Part shown: one piece after another, positions 15,777-24,773 of the stretch
Position numbering within the stretch: the first letter of the stretch is position 1
Layout: each line of letters opens with the position of its first letter
Notes under the pieces: generated by a model
Told to the model about the DNA's origin: nothing
Databases searched by the model: none
What the model saw: the letters and a program-made list of their open reading frames with translations, nothing else
DNA from: Mesostigma viride
Taxonomy: Eukaryota > Streptophyta > Mesostigmatophyceae > Mesostigmatales > Mesostigmataceae
DNA length: 64,000 bases
NCBI GenBank assembly: GCA_009746045.1
Contig: RPFO01000079.1
Location: forward strand, 1,717,285 to 1,781,284
Reading direction: 5' to 3'
Made by a program: the position numbers and the translations under genes

Positions 15777-16180
15777 CTGCGAGGGGTCGCTGTCGGCAAG
15801 CCTAGTAAACCTTTTGGGGGTGCCGTGTCCGTTCGAAAGGTGCGTTTTGCAGGTAGACTAGGTCCGGGCCAACCGACCCCTCGTCGGCCCGGATTCGACC
15901 CGTTTTTCAAACTCTGACAGCTGGCATCCGCCCCCGGCCCGGCCCGACCCAGCCTATGCAATTTTGTATGGGCCCACCGTCGAACCCCGAATTTCGCACT
16001 GACCCCGGCGCGGCGCCAGCAGGACCGTCCGTACACCGGTGCACTGCTGACGAGGCTTCGGATATTCGGGATTGCTGACTAGGAGATCTCGGAGATCCTG
16101 ATATTTCGCGCCAACTGGACCCCCCGAGCACGTGATATTGGACGAGGGCGGGCGTCCCACCAGTTCTCGCGACCAGAACC

Positions 16181-16732
16181 ATGGCTGGCAAGGTAATCCG
16201 CTCCGTGATGAGGGAGACTTCGCCCGAAACCACCATGTTCACGGCGAACGACTACCGTTTCATCCGCGAAAAATTGGCGACTGTCTCCGTGGGGGAGTGC
16301 GGGAACAAGAGGGTGAGGCCCTTCCAGCTGCCCAACATCATCCGCAAGAGAAAGAAGCAGGAGCCCCCCACCGTGACCAGGGCCCTGTTCTCCACCCCTG
16401 GCCTGGGGCACCTCGAAAAGTCTTGGAAGTCCTCTGTGCCAGTGTCCGAAAACTCCCCCCCAGATGATTCCGAGCCGCCCCCCCTGTCGGACAGCCTGGT
16501 GGGCACTCCCGAGCTGGGGGAGTACAGCAGGATGACCTGGAGGGCCTTCGGAGACTTGCTCAACGGGATGGACTGCAGGGCCCTGACCCAGCTGTCCGGG
16601 CGCTCGGAGTACCACGCTGTGGCCGTGTCCCTGGCCATGGGCCTGCAGGGGGTGTCTTATTGCTTCTCCGGCTGCCGCCTGTGCGATCGCAGCCCCCGCT
16701 GGTTGAAGCGCACGGCCGGGCTGGCCGAGTGA
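16181..16732 (+). CDS. Viral protein of unknown function with C-terminal Cys cluster
   Basis: A 183-residue protein: a basic N-terminal half (VRPFQLPNIIRKRKKQEPP), a Ser/Pro/Asp-rich linker (about 85-110), and a C-terminal domain ending CFSGCRLCDRSPRWLKR, whose three cysteines could bind a metal. Both halves look globular except for the linker. The family is not recognised. A mirror copy lies at 31593-32145 on the other strand, where a 4-bp insertion destroys the last third. This plus-strand copy is the intact one. Confidence 0.6.
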   Translation: MAGKVIRSVMRETSPETTMFTANDYRFIREKLATVSVGECGNKRVRPFQLPNIIRKRKKQEPPTVTRALFSTPGLGHLEKSWKSSVPVSENSPPDDSEPPPLSDSLVGTPELGEYSRMTWRAFGDLLNGMDCRALTQLSGRSEYHAVAVSLAMGLQGVSYCFSGCRLCDRSPRWLKRTAGLAE

Positions 16733-16751
16733 CATATTAATTCTGGCACAC

Positions 16752-16758
16752 TACTGTA
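16752..16758 (+). promoter_or_regulatory. TACTGTA start-proximal motif
   Basis: TACTGTAAA lies just upstream of the ATG at 16763, a variant of the TACTATA motif before 5875 and 8949. Confidence 0.35.
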
Positions 16759-16762
16759 AAGC

Positions 16763-17134
16763 ATGGACCCGCCGAAGGACCCCGCCTACCGCCCCCCGCA
16801 GAAGGACCCCAACTGGACCCCCCCCAAACGCGAGCCCCCGAAGCCCCCTGGCCCGGTTCTGCGGTTCCTCGCGTACGTCGTGAGGCACTCCCCCGTCGGC
16901 TGGTTCTTGACGTACGGGGTGCCCAAGGACAAGGAGAGTGGCAGGTACGACCTGCCGGCGAGTCTGGAGATAGCCTTCCGAGCCAACGTGCTGGCGGCCG
17001 CTACCCTGGCGATGGCGGCGTACTTCCTGGTAAGGCGGTTGTACCGCCCCGTCACGCTGGACTTCACGCCCACCGTGGCGGCCATCAGGGGGCTCCCCGG
17101 TGCGGGGCCGAGCGCGGTAAAGGCTAAACAGTAA
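16763..17134 (+). CDS. Small Pro-rich single-pass membrane protein
   Basis: A 123-residue protein with a Pro/Lys/Asp-rich N-terminus (1-30), a semi-hydrophobic stretch (VLRFLAYVVRHSPVGWFLTYG, about 32-52), and one clear transmembrane helix (ANVLAAATLAMAAYFLVRRLY, about 74-94) followed by basic residues. This suggests a membrane-anchored small virion protein. It lies 30 bp after the preceding gene and 25 bp before the next, all on the same strand. The mirror copy at 31203-31562 ends four residues earlier because of an indel near the stop. The family is not recognised. Confidence 0.6.
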   Translation: MDPPKDPAYRPPQKDPNWTPPKREPPKPPGPVLRFLAYVVRHSPVGWFLTYGVPKDKESGRYDLPASLEIAFRANVLAAATLAMAAYFLVRRLYRPVTLDFTPTVAAIRGLPGAGPSAVKAKQ

Positions 17135-17145
17135 TTATCAAACCG

Positions 17146-17154
17146 TACTTAATA
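17146..17154 (+). promoter_or_regulatory. TACTTAATA start-proximal motif
   Basis: TACTTAATA lies 5 bp before the ATG at 17160, another member of the TACTNTA-like set. Confidence 0.35.
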
Positions 17155-17159
17155 AACGA

Positions 17160-17645
17160 ATGTGGCTGCTCTTGTTCTTGGTAATCCTCATGTTCGCCAC
17201 CATCATGCTGCGTTTCTCTAGCGGCGTCCCCGAGTTAGCTAGCACCCCCGCGGCCCCCGCGGTAGAAGCCGTAGCCGATAGCGCCACCCCGAACCCCGCG
17301 CCAGGTAGCACGGCCGCGGCCCCCGCGACGGTACACGCGAGCAAGGAACGGCCCATCCTCAACGCGCTAGGGATAGAGACGAAGAGCGGCGCGCACGTGG
17401 TCAACAGCGTGCAGAACCTGGTGGTGGACATGGTCAACCCGGTGTCCACGCTGGGCGGCATCCTGAACGGGTTCGGCCTGTTCCCCAACAAGCTGGGCGA
17501 CAAGGTCAGCAAGGCTGGCGGCAAGATCACCAAGGCGGTGGTCGGGCACACGCCGGCGGGCGCGCTGATGCAGGCGTTCAAGGAGAAGAAGAGCGCGCGG
17601 TGCAAGGCCAAGAAGTTCTTCAGCTTCGGGTTCGCCAGGTGCTAA
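17160..17645 (+). CDS. Membrane-anchored Ala/Pro-rich protein
   Basis: A 161-residue protein that starts with a hydrophobic helix (WLLLFLVILMFATIML, 2-17), acting as signal anchor or signal peptide. An Ala/Pro/Thr-rich spacer (25-60) and a compact Gly/Val-rich domain (about 70-140, with VVNSVQNLVVDMVNPVSTLG) follow, then a basic Cys-containing tail (KSARCKAKKFFSFGFARC). It is the last gene before the palindrome centre. The mirror copy at 30688-31173 differs by a Leu-to-Ser change at about residue 25. This suggests an envelope or inner-membrane protein; no family is recognised. Confidence 0.6.
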   Translation: MWLLLFLVILMFATIMLRFSSGVPELASTPAAPAVEAVADSATPNPAPGSTAAAPATVHASKERPILNALGIETKSGAHVVNSVQNLVVDMVNPVSTLGGILNGFGLFPNKLGDKVSKAGGKITKAVVGHTPAGALMQAFKEKKSARCKAKKFFSFGFARC

Positions 17646-17656
17646 CCCCGGGAGAG

Positions 17657-18197
17657 CTTGGATGTTCTTCTCCTGCCCAAAAAATAGAAGCCTATCCACG
17701 ATCTTGCTCGAAACGGGATTCCCGCCCCCCGCCAGTTTTTTTGTCGGGGAGAAGCCTATCCAACAACATTGCTCGGGAATCTCTTCTCGGGGCCTCTTAA
17801 ATTTATTCGACCCCTCTCCAGACATTCCCACCCTCCCAGTTTGGATAGGCTTCTCTTGGATAGTCTTCTTTTTTGGGGGTAAAGGCCAACAATAATATGG
17901 GCTATGGAAAAATTTTCCCTTGGGCATATATGCAGGTAGGGTATGCATGCCTGGGGGGAGTAGTAGTTTGGGCCGAGGGCGAAAAAGAAGCCTATCCAAG
18001 AGAAGCCTATCCACGACCAACCCTCGAGAGCCCCGGGAGAGGGCCTCTAAAATTTATTCGACCCTCGAGCAGGGTTCGGCAGGGGTCGAGTTTGGATAGG
18101 CTTCTCTTTTTTTTCTGGGCGACGGATGGCCGGGCCGCGGTTGGCGGGGGTTGTGTTGGATAGGCTTCTCTTTTTTGGGGTGGAGAAGGCTATCCAA
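17657..18197. repeat. 14-bp motif array B
   Basis: Copies of TGGATAGGCTTCTC/GAGAAGCCTATCCA occur at about 17687, 17750, 17842, 17856, 17986, 17999, 18093, 18158 and 18183. The cassettes between them are homologous to those in array A. The first after 17764 lies in the same orientation, while the next two (17870-17985 and the one after 18014) are inverted in place relative to A. The array begins 12 bp after the stop of the last gene, so its first hairpins could also form the transcript 3' end. Confidence 0.8.
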
Positions 18198-18497
18198 GCC
18201 GAGCGCGCGTTAAGAGGGGCCGGGAAATTGTCTCCGCCACCATGTAAACGGTGATGGACGGGGGGTGGTGGTCCGGTCTGCGCTGGTGGCTGCCCGCGGC
18301 CAAGTGGGCGGTCCGCGGGGGGAGGGTGATGCTTGGGGGCGAGTCCGCTGACGTCAGCAAGCCAGTCCAGGAGTGACGTCAGCAGAACCAGGGACGCCGC
18401 CGTCGGAGCCGTCTGATGCACACCTGCGTCCCGGCACACCCTGGCCCGGGCCTGTGGAGGGGTGAGCCGAGGGGGCGCCAGCCCATCCCTGCTGTAG

Positions 18498-18660
18498 TGC
18501 CACGTGTCACTATCCTATTGGCTGGCCTAAAGCAACAAAGCCCTGCCACACACCCTAACAGGCGGTGACAGGGCTATGAGGTGCCACGTGGCGTTATCCT
18601 GTTGGCTGGCCTAACGCAAAAAAGCCCCCATCACACACCCAACCGGGCGGTGACAGGGGC
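18498..18660 (+). repeat. Two-copy ~80-bp tandem repeat near the palindrome centre
   Basis: Two direct copies share TGCCACGTG, TATCCT(A/G)TTGGCTGGCC, AAAGCCC, CACACACCC and GGCGGTGACAGGG. They are mirrored in the right arm, where the CACTA element has landed inside the mirror of the second copy. Short tandem repeats next to a hairpin end are typical of viral telomeres. Confidence 0.7.
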
Positions 18661-18721
18661 AGCATAAGGGTCCAAAACCCTGGGCACCAGGGGAGGTGTC
18701 AAAGTTTGACAGCATAAGGGC

Positions 18722-18949
18722 CAAAAAAATATCTAAAGCTGACAGTATATAAGTATCTTCCAATAGGAAGAGGCCGGACCTTGACACCGGGTGTCAAGGT
18801 CTGACAGGGCTCCCTGGTGTCCCAGGCTTGAATGGCCATTCAAGCCTGGGACACCAGGGAGCCCTGTCAGACCTTGACACCCGGTGTCAAGGTCCGGCCT
18901 CTTCCTATTGGAAGATACTTATATACTGTCAGCTTTAGATATTTTTTTG
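18722..18949. other. Palindrome centre with symmetrical AT-rich tracts
   Basis: The centre lies between 18835 and 18836 (AATGGCCATT). About 100 bp on each side lie mirrored tracts: AAAAAAATATCTAAAG on the left and CTTTAGATATTTTTTT on the right, together with TATATAAG. Nested smaller palindromes include TTGACACCGGGTGTCAA. The T-run next to TTTA recalls, but does not match in spacing, the poxvirus concatemer-resolution signal. Confidence 0.55.
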
Positions 18950-19068
18950 GCCCTTATGCTGTCAAACTTTGACACCTCCCCTGGTGCCCAGGGTTTTGGA
19001 CCCTTATGCTGCCCCTGTCACCGCCCGGTTGGGTGTGTGATGGGGGCTTTTGTGCGTTAGGCCAGCCA
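18836..19068. repeat. Proximal part of right palindrome arm
   Basis: This 233-bp stretch is the reverse complement of 18603-18835 with scattered changes, for example GCAAAAAAGC versus GCACAAAAGC. It ends in CA, the target duplication of the CACTA insertion. Confidence 0.85.
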
Positions 19069-19074
19069 CACTAG

Positions 19075-19400
19075 GAACTCGCTACTGAGAAAACTGAGAT
19101 TTCCTGAGATTTCCTGAGATTTCCTGAGAAAAAAACTGAGATTTCCTGAGATTTCCTGAGATTTCCTGAGATTTCCTGAGATTTTCCTGAGATTTCCTGA
19201 GATTTCCTGAGAAAGTGACCTGAGATTTCCTGAGATTGGCCTGAGAAAATTGGCTTTTTCTCAGGAAATCTCAGGAAATCTCAGGGCTAAGTGGAAACTG
19301 AGATTTTACGTGGACACTGAGATTTTTTTTTCTCAGGCTGAAAATCTCAGGGCATTTTCTCAGGCGCTGAAAATCTCAGGGCATATTCTCAGGCATGCTG
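19075..19400. repeat. Left subterminal CTGAGATTTCC repeats of the CACTA element
   Basis: More than fifteen copies of CTGAGATTTCC occur in direct orientation, then inverted copies (GGAAATCTCAG) near 19258-19284 and looser CTGAGATTTT/CTCAGG motifs to 19400. They are matched by the right end. Confidence 0.85.
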
Positions 19401-19929
19401 TTGCCAGAATTAAATGTGTATTCTAACAAAGATAACAGCATAATGCAATGAATGCAACAATAAATTCATGATATAAATACACGTGATTAGCACATCTTGT
19501 GGTTTTAGGCGTGGCATTCATGGCATCACGCTGTTTGATTTAGTAATAAACTTATGTTTCATTGTGGCATTGCGTGACTCATCGTTTCAATACAATCAAA
19601 ATATAAAACATCGACTAATCAAATTGCTCGAGCATCCGATTTCTGGACTGCTATAGCTGATGGCTCATGGCCATATAACGGCTGGCATGCCAGAGTCCAC
19701 CAGCAACGATTGTTTCACTCAATATTGATGCGTACGTCTTCTCTTCGAGCTTGCATGCTCCGCAATCTGCATCAAGTCATCCCAATGAAAGAAAGCACAA
19801 ATAAGAAAGGAGTTACATTTACAAACATGATAACAAGTTATTATGCCATATTATGCAACATGATAAATATTCCAAGAATGATATAGAAGGTGGGCATGCT
19901 GCCATGCATTGCGTGAGTGTGTGAGCGCG
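19401..19929. other. AT-rich spacer inside the CACTA element
   Basis: No reading frame or repeat of note. The sequence is AT-rich and unique within the window, lying between the left subterminal repeats and the GT-rich tract. Confidence 0.5.
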
Positions 19930-20335
19930 TGCAGCTAGGTGTGCGTGCGTGGATGGGTGCATGAGAGTGTGCAGCTAGGTGTGCGTGCGTGTGCGTGTGT
20001 GTGTGCGTGTGCGTGTGCGTGTGCGTGTGCGTGTGCGTGTGCGTGTGCGTGTGCGTGTGCGTGTGCGTGCAGTTGTGCATGTGTGCGTTTGTGCAGGCGT
20101 GGCTTGATGTGTGGTTTGATGGCTGCGTGCAGGCGTGCGTGCGTGGGTGCATGGGTGCGTGAGATCAAAAGTGCAGCTAGGTGCCGTGCGTGCGTGTGCG
20201 TGTGCGTGCAGTTGTGTGTGTGTGTGTGTGTGCATGTGTGTGTGTGCGTACGCATGCGCTGGTTGGTGGGCATGGGTGGGCTGCTGGCTGCGTGCAGGCG
20301 TGCGTGCGTGGGTGGGTGCGTGAGAGTGTGCAACT
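19930..20335. repeat. GT/GTGC-rich low-complexity tract
   Basis: Runs of (GTGCGT)n and (GT)n, with short duplications such as GCAGCTAGGTG and GCGTGCAGGCGTGCGTGCGTG. The open frames across it on both strands arise only from the repeat. Confidence 0.8.
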
Positions 20336-21945
20336 ACATAAATAAATGGGGTGGGGTACTGGCATGCGTAGATGGTGGTGGTGGGGTGCTGGCATGCATC
20401 AATACATGGGGTGGGGTGCTGGCATGCATCAATATATGGGGTGGGGTGCTGGCATGCATCAATACACGGGGTGGGGTGCTGGCATGCATCAATAAATGGG
20501 GTGGGGTGCTGGCATGCATCAATAAATGGGGTGGGGTGCGGGCATGCGTAGATGGTAGTGGTGGGGTGCTGGCATGCATCAATAAATGGGGTGGGGTGCT
20601 GGCATGCATCAATAAATGGGGTGGGGTGCTGGCATGCATCAATAAATGGGGTGGGGTGCAGGCATGCATAAATAAATGGGGTGGGGTGCTGGCATGCATC
20701 AATAAATGGGGTGGGGTGCTGGCATGCGTAGATGGTGGTGGTGGGGTGCTGGCATGCATCAATAAATGGGGTGGGGTGCTGGCATGCGTAGATGGCGGTG
20801 GTGGGGTGCTGGCATGCATCAATAAATGGGGTGGGGTGCTGGCATGCATCAATAAATGGGGTGGGGTGCTGGCATGCATCAATAAATGGGGTGGGGTGCT
20901 GGCACGCGTAGATGGTGGTGATGGGGTGCTGGCATGCATCAATAAATGGGGTGGGGTGCTGGCATGCGTAGATGGTGGTGGTGGAGTGCTGGCATGCATC
21001 AATAAATGGGGTGGGGTGCTGGCATGCATCAATAAATGGGGTGGGGTGCTGGCATGCGTAGATGGTGGTGGTGGGGTGCTGGCATGCATCAATAAATGGG
21101 GTGGGGTGCGGGCATGCGTCAATAAATGGGGTGGGGTGCTGGCATGCATCAATAAATGGGGTGGGGTGCTGGAATGCATCAATAAATGGGGTGGGGTGCT
21201 GGCATGCATCAATAAATGGGGTGGGGTGCTGGCATGCATCAATAAATGGGGTGGGGTGCTGGCATGCGTAGATGGTGGTGGTGGAGTGCAGGCATGCATC
21301 AATAAATGGGGTGGGGTGCTGGCATGCGTAGATGGTGGTGGTGGAGTGCAGGCATGCATCAATAAATGGGGTGGGGTGCTGGCATGCATCAATACATGGG
21401 GTGGGGTGCTGGCATGCGTAGATGGTGGTGGTGGGGTGCTGGCATGCATCAATAAATGGGGTGGGGTGCTGGCATGCATCAATAAATGGGGTGGGGTGCT
21501 GGCATGCATCAATAAATGGGGTGGGGTGCTGGCATGCATCAATAAATGGGGTGGGGTGCTGGAATGCATCAATAAATGGGGTGGGGTGCTGGCATGCATC
21601 AATAAATGGGGTGGGGTGCTGGCATGCATCAATAAATGGGGTGGGGTGCTGGCATGCGTAGATGGTGGTGGTGGAGTGCAGGCATGCATCAATAAATGGG
21701 GTGGGGTGCTGGCATGCGTAGATGGTGGTGGTGGAGTGCAGGCATGCATCAATAAATGGGGTGGGGTGCAGGCATGCATCAATAAATGGGGTGGGGTGCT
21801 GGAATGCATCAATAAATGGGGTGGGGTGCTGGCGTGCATCAATAAATGGGGTGGGGTGCTGGCATGCATCAATAAATGGGGTGGGGTGCTGGCATGCATC
21901 AATAAATGGGGTGGGGTGCTGGCATGCATAAATAATGGTGGTATA
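20336..21945. repeat. 30-bp minisatellite, about 54 units
   Basis: The main unit is AATAAATGGGGTGGGGTGCT plus GGCATGCATC (30 bp). It is interspersed with a variant in which ATCAATAAATGGGG is replaced by GTAGATGGTGGTGG. The 30-bp period keeps frames open on both strands (the long Cys/Trp/Gly and Thr/Pro/His frames), but these are by-products. The two unit types form higher-order blocks, for example nearly identical stretches near 21060-21300 and 21420-21690. Confidence 0.9.
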
Positions 21946-22230
21946 TAGAAAAGAAGGTAGTCGAAAAGTGTAACTGTTCACCACACATACTTTACGATTG
22001 ATGAGCTTGAATCTGTCATGCAGGTTGTCCATACTCGGTGCCCGCTTTGGACTCTTGCTCAGTCCCGCTTGCCTGCAATTCAGCAATTTTATAAGCATCA
22101 AGAAGAAAAGAAAGATATTAAAACAAAATTGTCTGCCAAGTCGACATTTACTTGCTGAGTGCGCAATAACTTGACATTCAAAGCCAACATTAATTAATTA
22201 AATATTTTATAGACACGTGACTGCGTAAGG

Positions 22231-23610
22231 TCAACATGCATGGCCAATGATTTTGGAAACTTGCCACAAACTTACAGATGGAGTCTCCTCGGTTTCCATC
22301 GGGGTGGCCAGCTGGCTCCTTGCTTGAGTTGACATCTTCTCTTGCGCAGCCTTTAGCAGCGCCAGCTGCTCTTCCAGCTGCCTCTGCAGATCCTGGACCT
22401 TCTTCTCGGCATCAGTGAGCCCATGCTTGGGAGGATCCAGTTCCTGGAGCTCCAGCGTTACCCGCGCGCGCTTGTATGCTGGCTGGGTCCCCGGCTTGGT
22501 CTCCTGCTCGGTCTCCGGCTCGGTCTCCCACTTGGTCTCCGGCTCGGTGTCTGTCTGGGGAAGCGTTGCGGCCACCTTGGAAGTAGGTTTAGCCTTTAGA
22601 GAAGGCAGGTCTGTGATGCTGATGCCTCCAAGGAGGACCCATGAGGTCTCTGTGGAGCCCTCCTCACCGTAGGGCAAAGTGAAACAGTCAATCTCATACT
22701 TTTCAGGCTCTTCGCCCTCTTCGGCCAGAAAGGTGGCCTTCCAAGGCTTTGCGAGTCTGAAGTTCACCGCGCTGATCATGCCGATTTCCCAGGACCACTC
22801 CGCACCTTTTTTGAGCGCCGGCACGGCCTTCAAAAACCACTTCTGCGCGAAGAAGAGACCCGCCGTGACCTCTGCCTTGATATCTGCCGGGCGTGGCAAG
22901 ATGTGCGCGTGTGGGATGCCGGCTTTCTCCAAGTAATGGGGTAAGCCAAAGTCTGTTGGGGGAGGTGGGACCCACTTAGGCTGGCGCGGCGGCTTCGGAG
23001 GCTTTGGCTGTGCCTTTTTCTGCGGCGGCGGCAGTGCGGCCTCGGGCACGGGCACTGCAGTGGACACTGGCGCTGGCTCCTTTCTCTTTTCCATTACGGC
23101 ATCAAGTAGAGTGCACCATGTCTCACACGCTACCTCCATTCGATTGGGCAATGTGGGTTCCTGAGGAGGCAGCTTTGGGGCTGCAGTGGGCAGCGGTGGA
23201 GGTGCCGCGGGCGCTGCAGTAGTGGGCAGCGGGGGAGGTGCCGCGGGCGCTGCAGTGGGCAGCGGGGGAGGCCATGCCTTGGGCGATGATCGAGGGGGCA
23301 CTGGCGGAGGCGGACGAAACGGAGGTGCCTCGGGCGCTGCAGCGGGCAGCGGGGGAGGTGCCGCCGGCGCTGCAGTGGGCAGCGGGGGAGGTGCCTTGGG
23401 CGATGATCGAGGGGGTACCGGCGGAGGCGGACGAAACGCGGAGTCTTCGTGCGTGACCTCCACCTCATACTCCGCCTCAACTTCCGCAATCTGGGCATGC
23501 AGCGCTGCAAGCCTCGCAGCCTTTCGGGATGCCGGTGACAGGCTGCCTATCTCAGCCCCTGACATGATGCCTGACTCTTCCTTCGCGTCGTTGGTTGACA
23601 ACTGCATCAT
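22231..23610 (-). CDS. CACTA accessory protein, Pro-rich with terminal coiled coils
   Basis: A 459-residue protein: an N-terminal coiled coil (AARLAALHAQIAEVEAEYEVEV, about 32-53), a long Pro/Ala block made of repeats such as APAAPPPLPTAAP (55-150), a second Pro/Lys block (190-215), a conserved-looking globular region (about 215-345, DFGLPHYLEKAGIPHAH to TSWVLLGGISITDLPSL), an acidic TEPETEQE stretch (355-380) and a C-terminal coiled coil (DAEKKVQDLQRQLEEQLALL). Near its end a GTAAGT on its strand (about 22268-22273) could splice to an exon after TGAATTGCAG near 22074, which ends in a stop after 18 codons. This would replace the last 13 residues. It is probably the element's second protein (TNPA-like DNA-binding role), inferred from position only. 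Confidence 0.6.
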   Translation of the reverse strand: MMQLSTNDAKEESGIMSGAEIGSLSPASRKAARLAALHAQIAEVEAEYEVEVTHEDSAFRPPPPVPPRSSPKAPPPLPTAAPAAPPPLPAAAPEAPPFRPPPPVPPRSSPKAWPPPLPTAAPAAPPPLPTTAAPAAPPPLPTAAPKLPPQEPTLPNRMEVACETWCTLLDAVMEKRKEPAPVSTAVPVPEAALPPPQKKAQPKPPKPPRQPKWVPPPPTDFGLPHYLEKAGIPHAHILPRPADIKAEVTAGLFFAQKWFLKAVPALKKGAEWSWEIGMISAVNFRLAKPWKATFLAEEGEEPEKYEIDCFTLPYGEEGSTETSWVLLGGISITDLPSLKAKPTSKVAATLPQTDTEPETKWETEPETEQETKPGTQPAYKRARVTLELQELDPPKHGLTDAEKKVQDLQRQLEEQLALLKAAQEKMSTQARSQLATPMETEETPSVSLWQVSKIIGHAC

Positions 23611-23765
23611 GCAACGCCGGTGTAAAAGAAGTCATCAAAACGCACGACTCAAGCAATTTATTAGAGGCGAAACACGATGGAAGATGTGGTACAGAAATTG
23701 AAAATACTATGACTGTCTTCTACACAGACCAAAAAATCCCAGCAAAACTATAACCAATGCCGGCC

Positions 23766-24719
23766 CTATAAAATCATTTCATGCACCTTGGAATCTGTCG
23801 TTTCTCCGTTAGTGATGGATGCCAGGGGGCGGCGAGCCGGAGCGGGGGCCTCGGCGGCCGGTGGGCCAGCTGTCTTGGTCGTCGGCTTCCGTGGCTCAGA
23901 ACCGCTAGCCGCAATCTCGCGCAGCTTGACTTCCCGCTTCCGGTTTGAGAGATGTCGCGAGACCTCGCTTGCTACAAACTCTCGCGGGGACTGCCCGGTA
24001 GGCTCCTTGCCTTTCTGATTCCCAGCGCGGAATCTATTCAATGCCGTATCATGAGCCGCTTTTGCTAACGCTCGGGTAAATCCACTGCAGACACTGCAGA
24101 CGCGCTCCACTACGGCATGGAATAGCTCATCGTCCTCTTCTTTTCGGGCTAGTCCGTCCAGGAAATACTTCTTGGAGAGCTGGAATATCGTGGCCCGCAG
24201 CCGTTTCTGATATTCGGCTGGCGGTACGTTCACTAGTGGTTGAGACTCAGTTGCATGTGCCGCGTGAAATCTCTGCCACGTATTGGCATCTGCCTTACGC
24301 TTTTCCACCATCCTGTCCAGCCTTCGACATGTCTCACCATGCCAACAAACGATCACTTTTGTGCGACCAGCAGGCAGCAGCCTCCGTCCGGACGCAGCGC
24401 CCAATAATCCAACGGAGTGCACTAAATGCCGCGGAAATTTGAAATTCAGCCCGGAGGGCAAGCGCCGCGCCAGAGCTGGCACAGGAAGTGGACGTTGCAC
24501 GTGAAGGCACGTGAATTGGAGAACGCCACCGTTGACAAAGGAGGGTGAGCTACGCCAACGTGAGCTACGCCAACGTGAGCTACGCCAAGGGCAGGTACGC
24601 AGCCTTGGCAACGAACGCCATAATAATTTGACGTGTACACCTTGCGCGATGCTGTAGGCAGCCATATTTATGTCATGCATAGTGACTCGATGTAGAGTCG
24701 GGTGGTGAAATAGCGACAT
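23766..24719 (-). CDS. CACTA accessory protein of unknown function
   Basis: An open frame of up to 318 residues. The first ~85 residues derive partly from a threefold 15-bp repeat (GTGAGCTACGCCAAC) and look non-coding, so the true start may lie further in. From about residue 90 it reads like a real protein: a basic segment with CWHGETCRRLDRMVEKRKAD, helices with EYQKRLRATIFQLSKKYFLDGLARKEEDDELF, a C-x2-C pair (VCSVCSGF), and a Lys/Arg/Pro/Ala-rich tail. It is divergently arranged with the transposase gene at 24774, sharing a short promoter region that holds a strong hairpin. No family is recognised; a DNA-binding regulator of transposition is possible. Confidence 0.45.
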   Translation of the reverse strand: MSLFHHPTLHRVTMHDINMAAYSIAQGVHVKLLWRSLPRLRTCPWRSSRWRSSRWRSSPSFVNGGVLQFTCLHVQRPLPVPALARRLPSGLNFKFPRHLVHSVGLLGAASGRRLLPAGRTKVIVCWHGETCRRLDRMVEKRKADANTWQRFHAAHATESQPLVNVPPAEYQKRLRATIFQLSKKYFLDGLARKEEDDELFHAVVERVCSVCSGFTRALAKAAHDTALNRFRAGNQKGKEPTGQSPREFVASEVSRHLSNRKREVKLREIAASGSEPRKPTTKTAGPPAAEAPAPARRPLASITNGETTDSKVHEMIL

Positions 24720-24721
24720 CA

Positions 24722-24754
24722 CCGGGCCCGCTACGTTTTTCGTAGCGGGCCCGG
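24722..24754. promoter_or_regulatory. Perfect 14-bp hairpin in divergent promoter
   Basis: CCGGGCCCGCTACG, a T5 loop and the exact complement lie between the start regions of the two divergent CACTA genes, 19 bp before the transposase ATG at 24774. It could be an operator-like site for the element's own protein or a structured 5' leader. Confidence 0.6.
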
Positions 24755-24773
24755 CACCACCTTAGTGACGCGA

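Larger units (their letters stand above)
15858..18835 (+). repeat. Left arm of ~5.9-kb palindrome
   Basis: This 2978-bp arm is matched base for base in reverse complement by 18836-19068 plus 29736-32467, which were contiguous before the CACTA insertion. There is no spacer: the centre is AATGGCCATT at 18831-18840. The arm carries three genes (16181, 16763, 17160), motif array B, and a two-copy 80-bp tandem repeat near the centre. The left boundary is CTAGGTCCGGGCC at 15858. The structure is that expected from replication through a hairpin (covalently closed) genome end, or from an inverted duplication. Confidence 0.9.

Noticed and set aside
18498..18660. CRISPR array
   Set aside because: Only two long, imperfect direct copies, with no short palindromic repeat and unique spacers; the other repeat arrays in the window are minisatellites too.
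19939..22101. Very long open frames on both strands (669 and 708 residues)
   Set aside because: They arise from a 30-bp minisatellite whose unit length is divisible by three; no start context or domain supports them.
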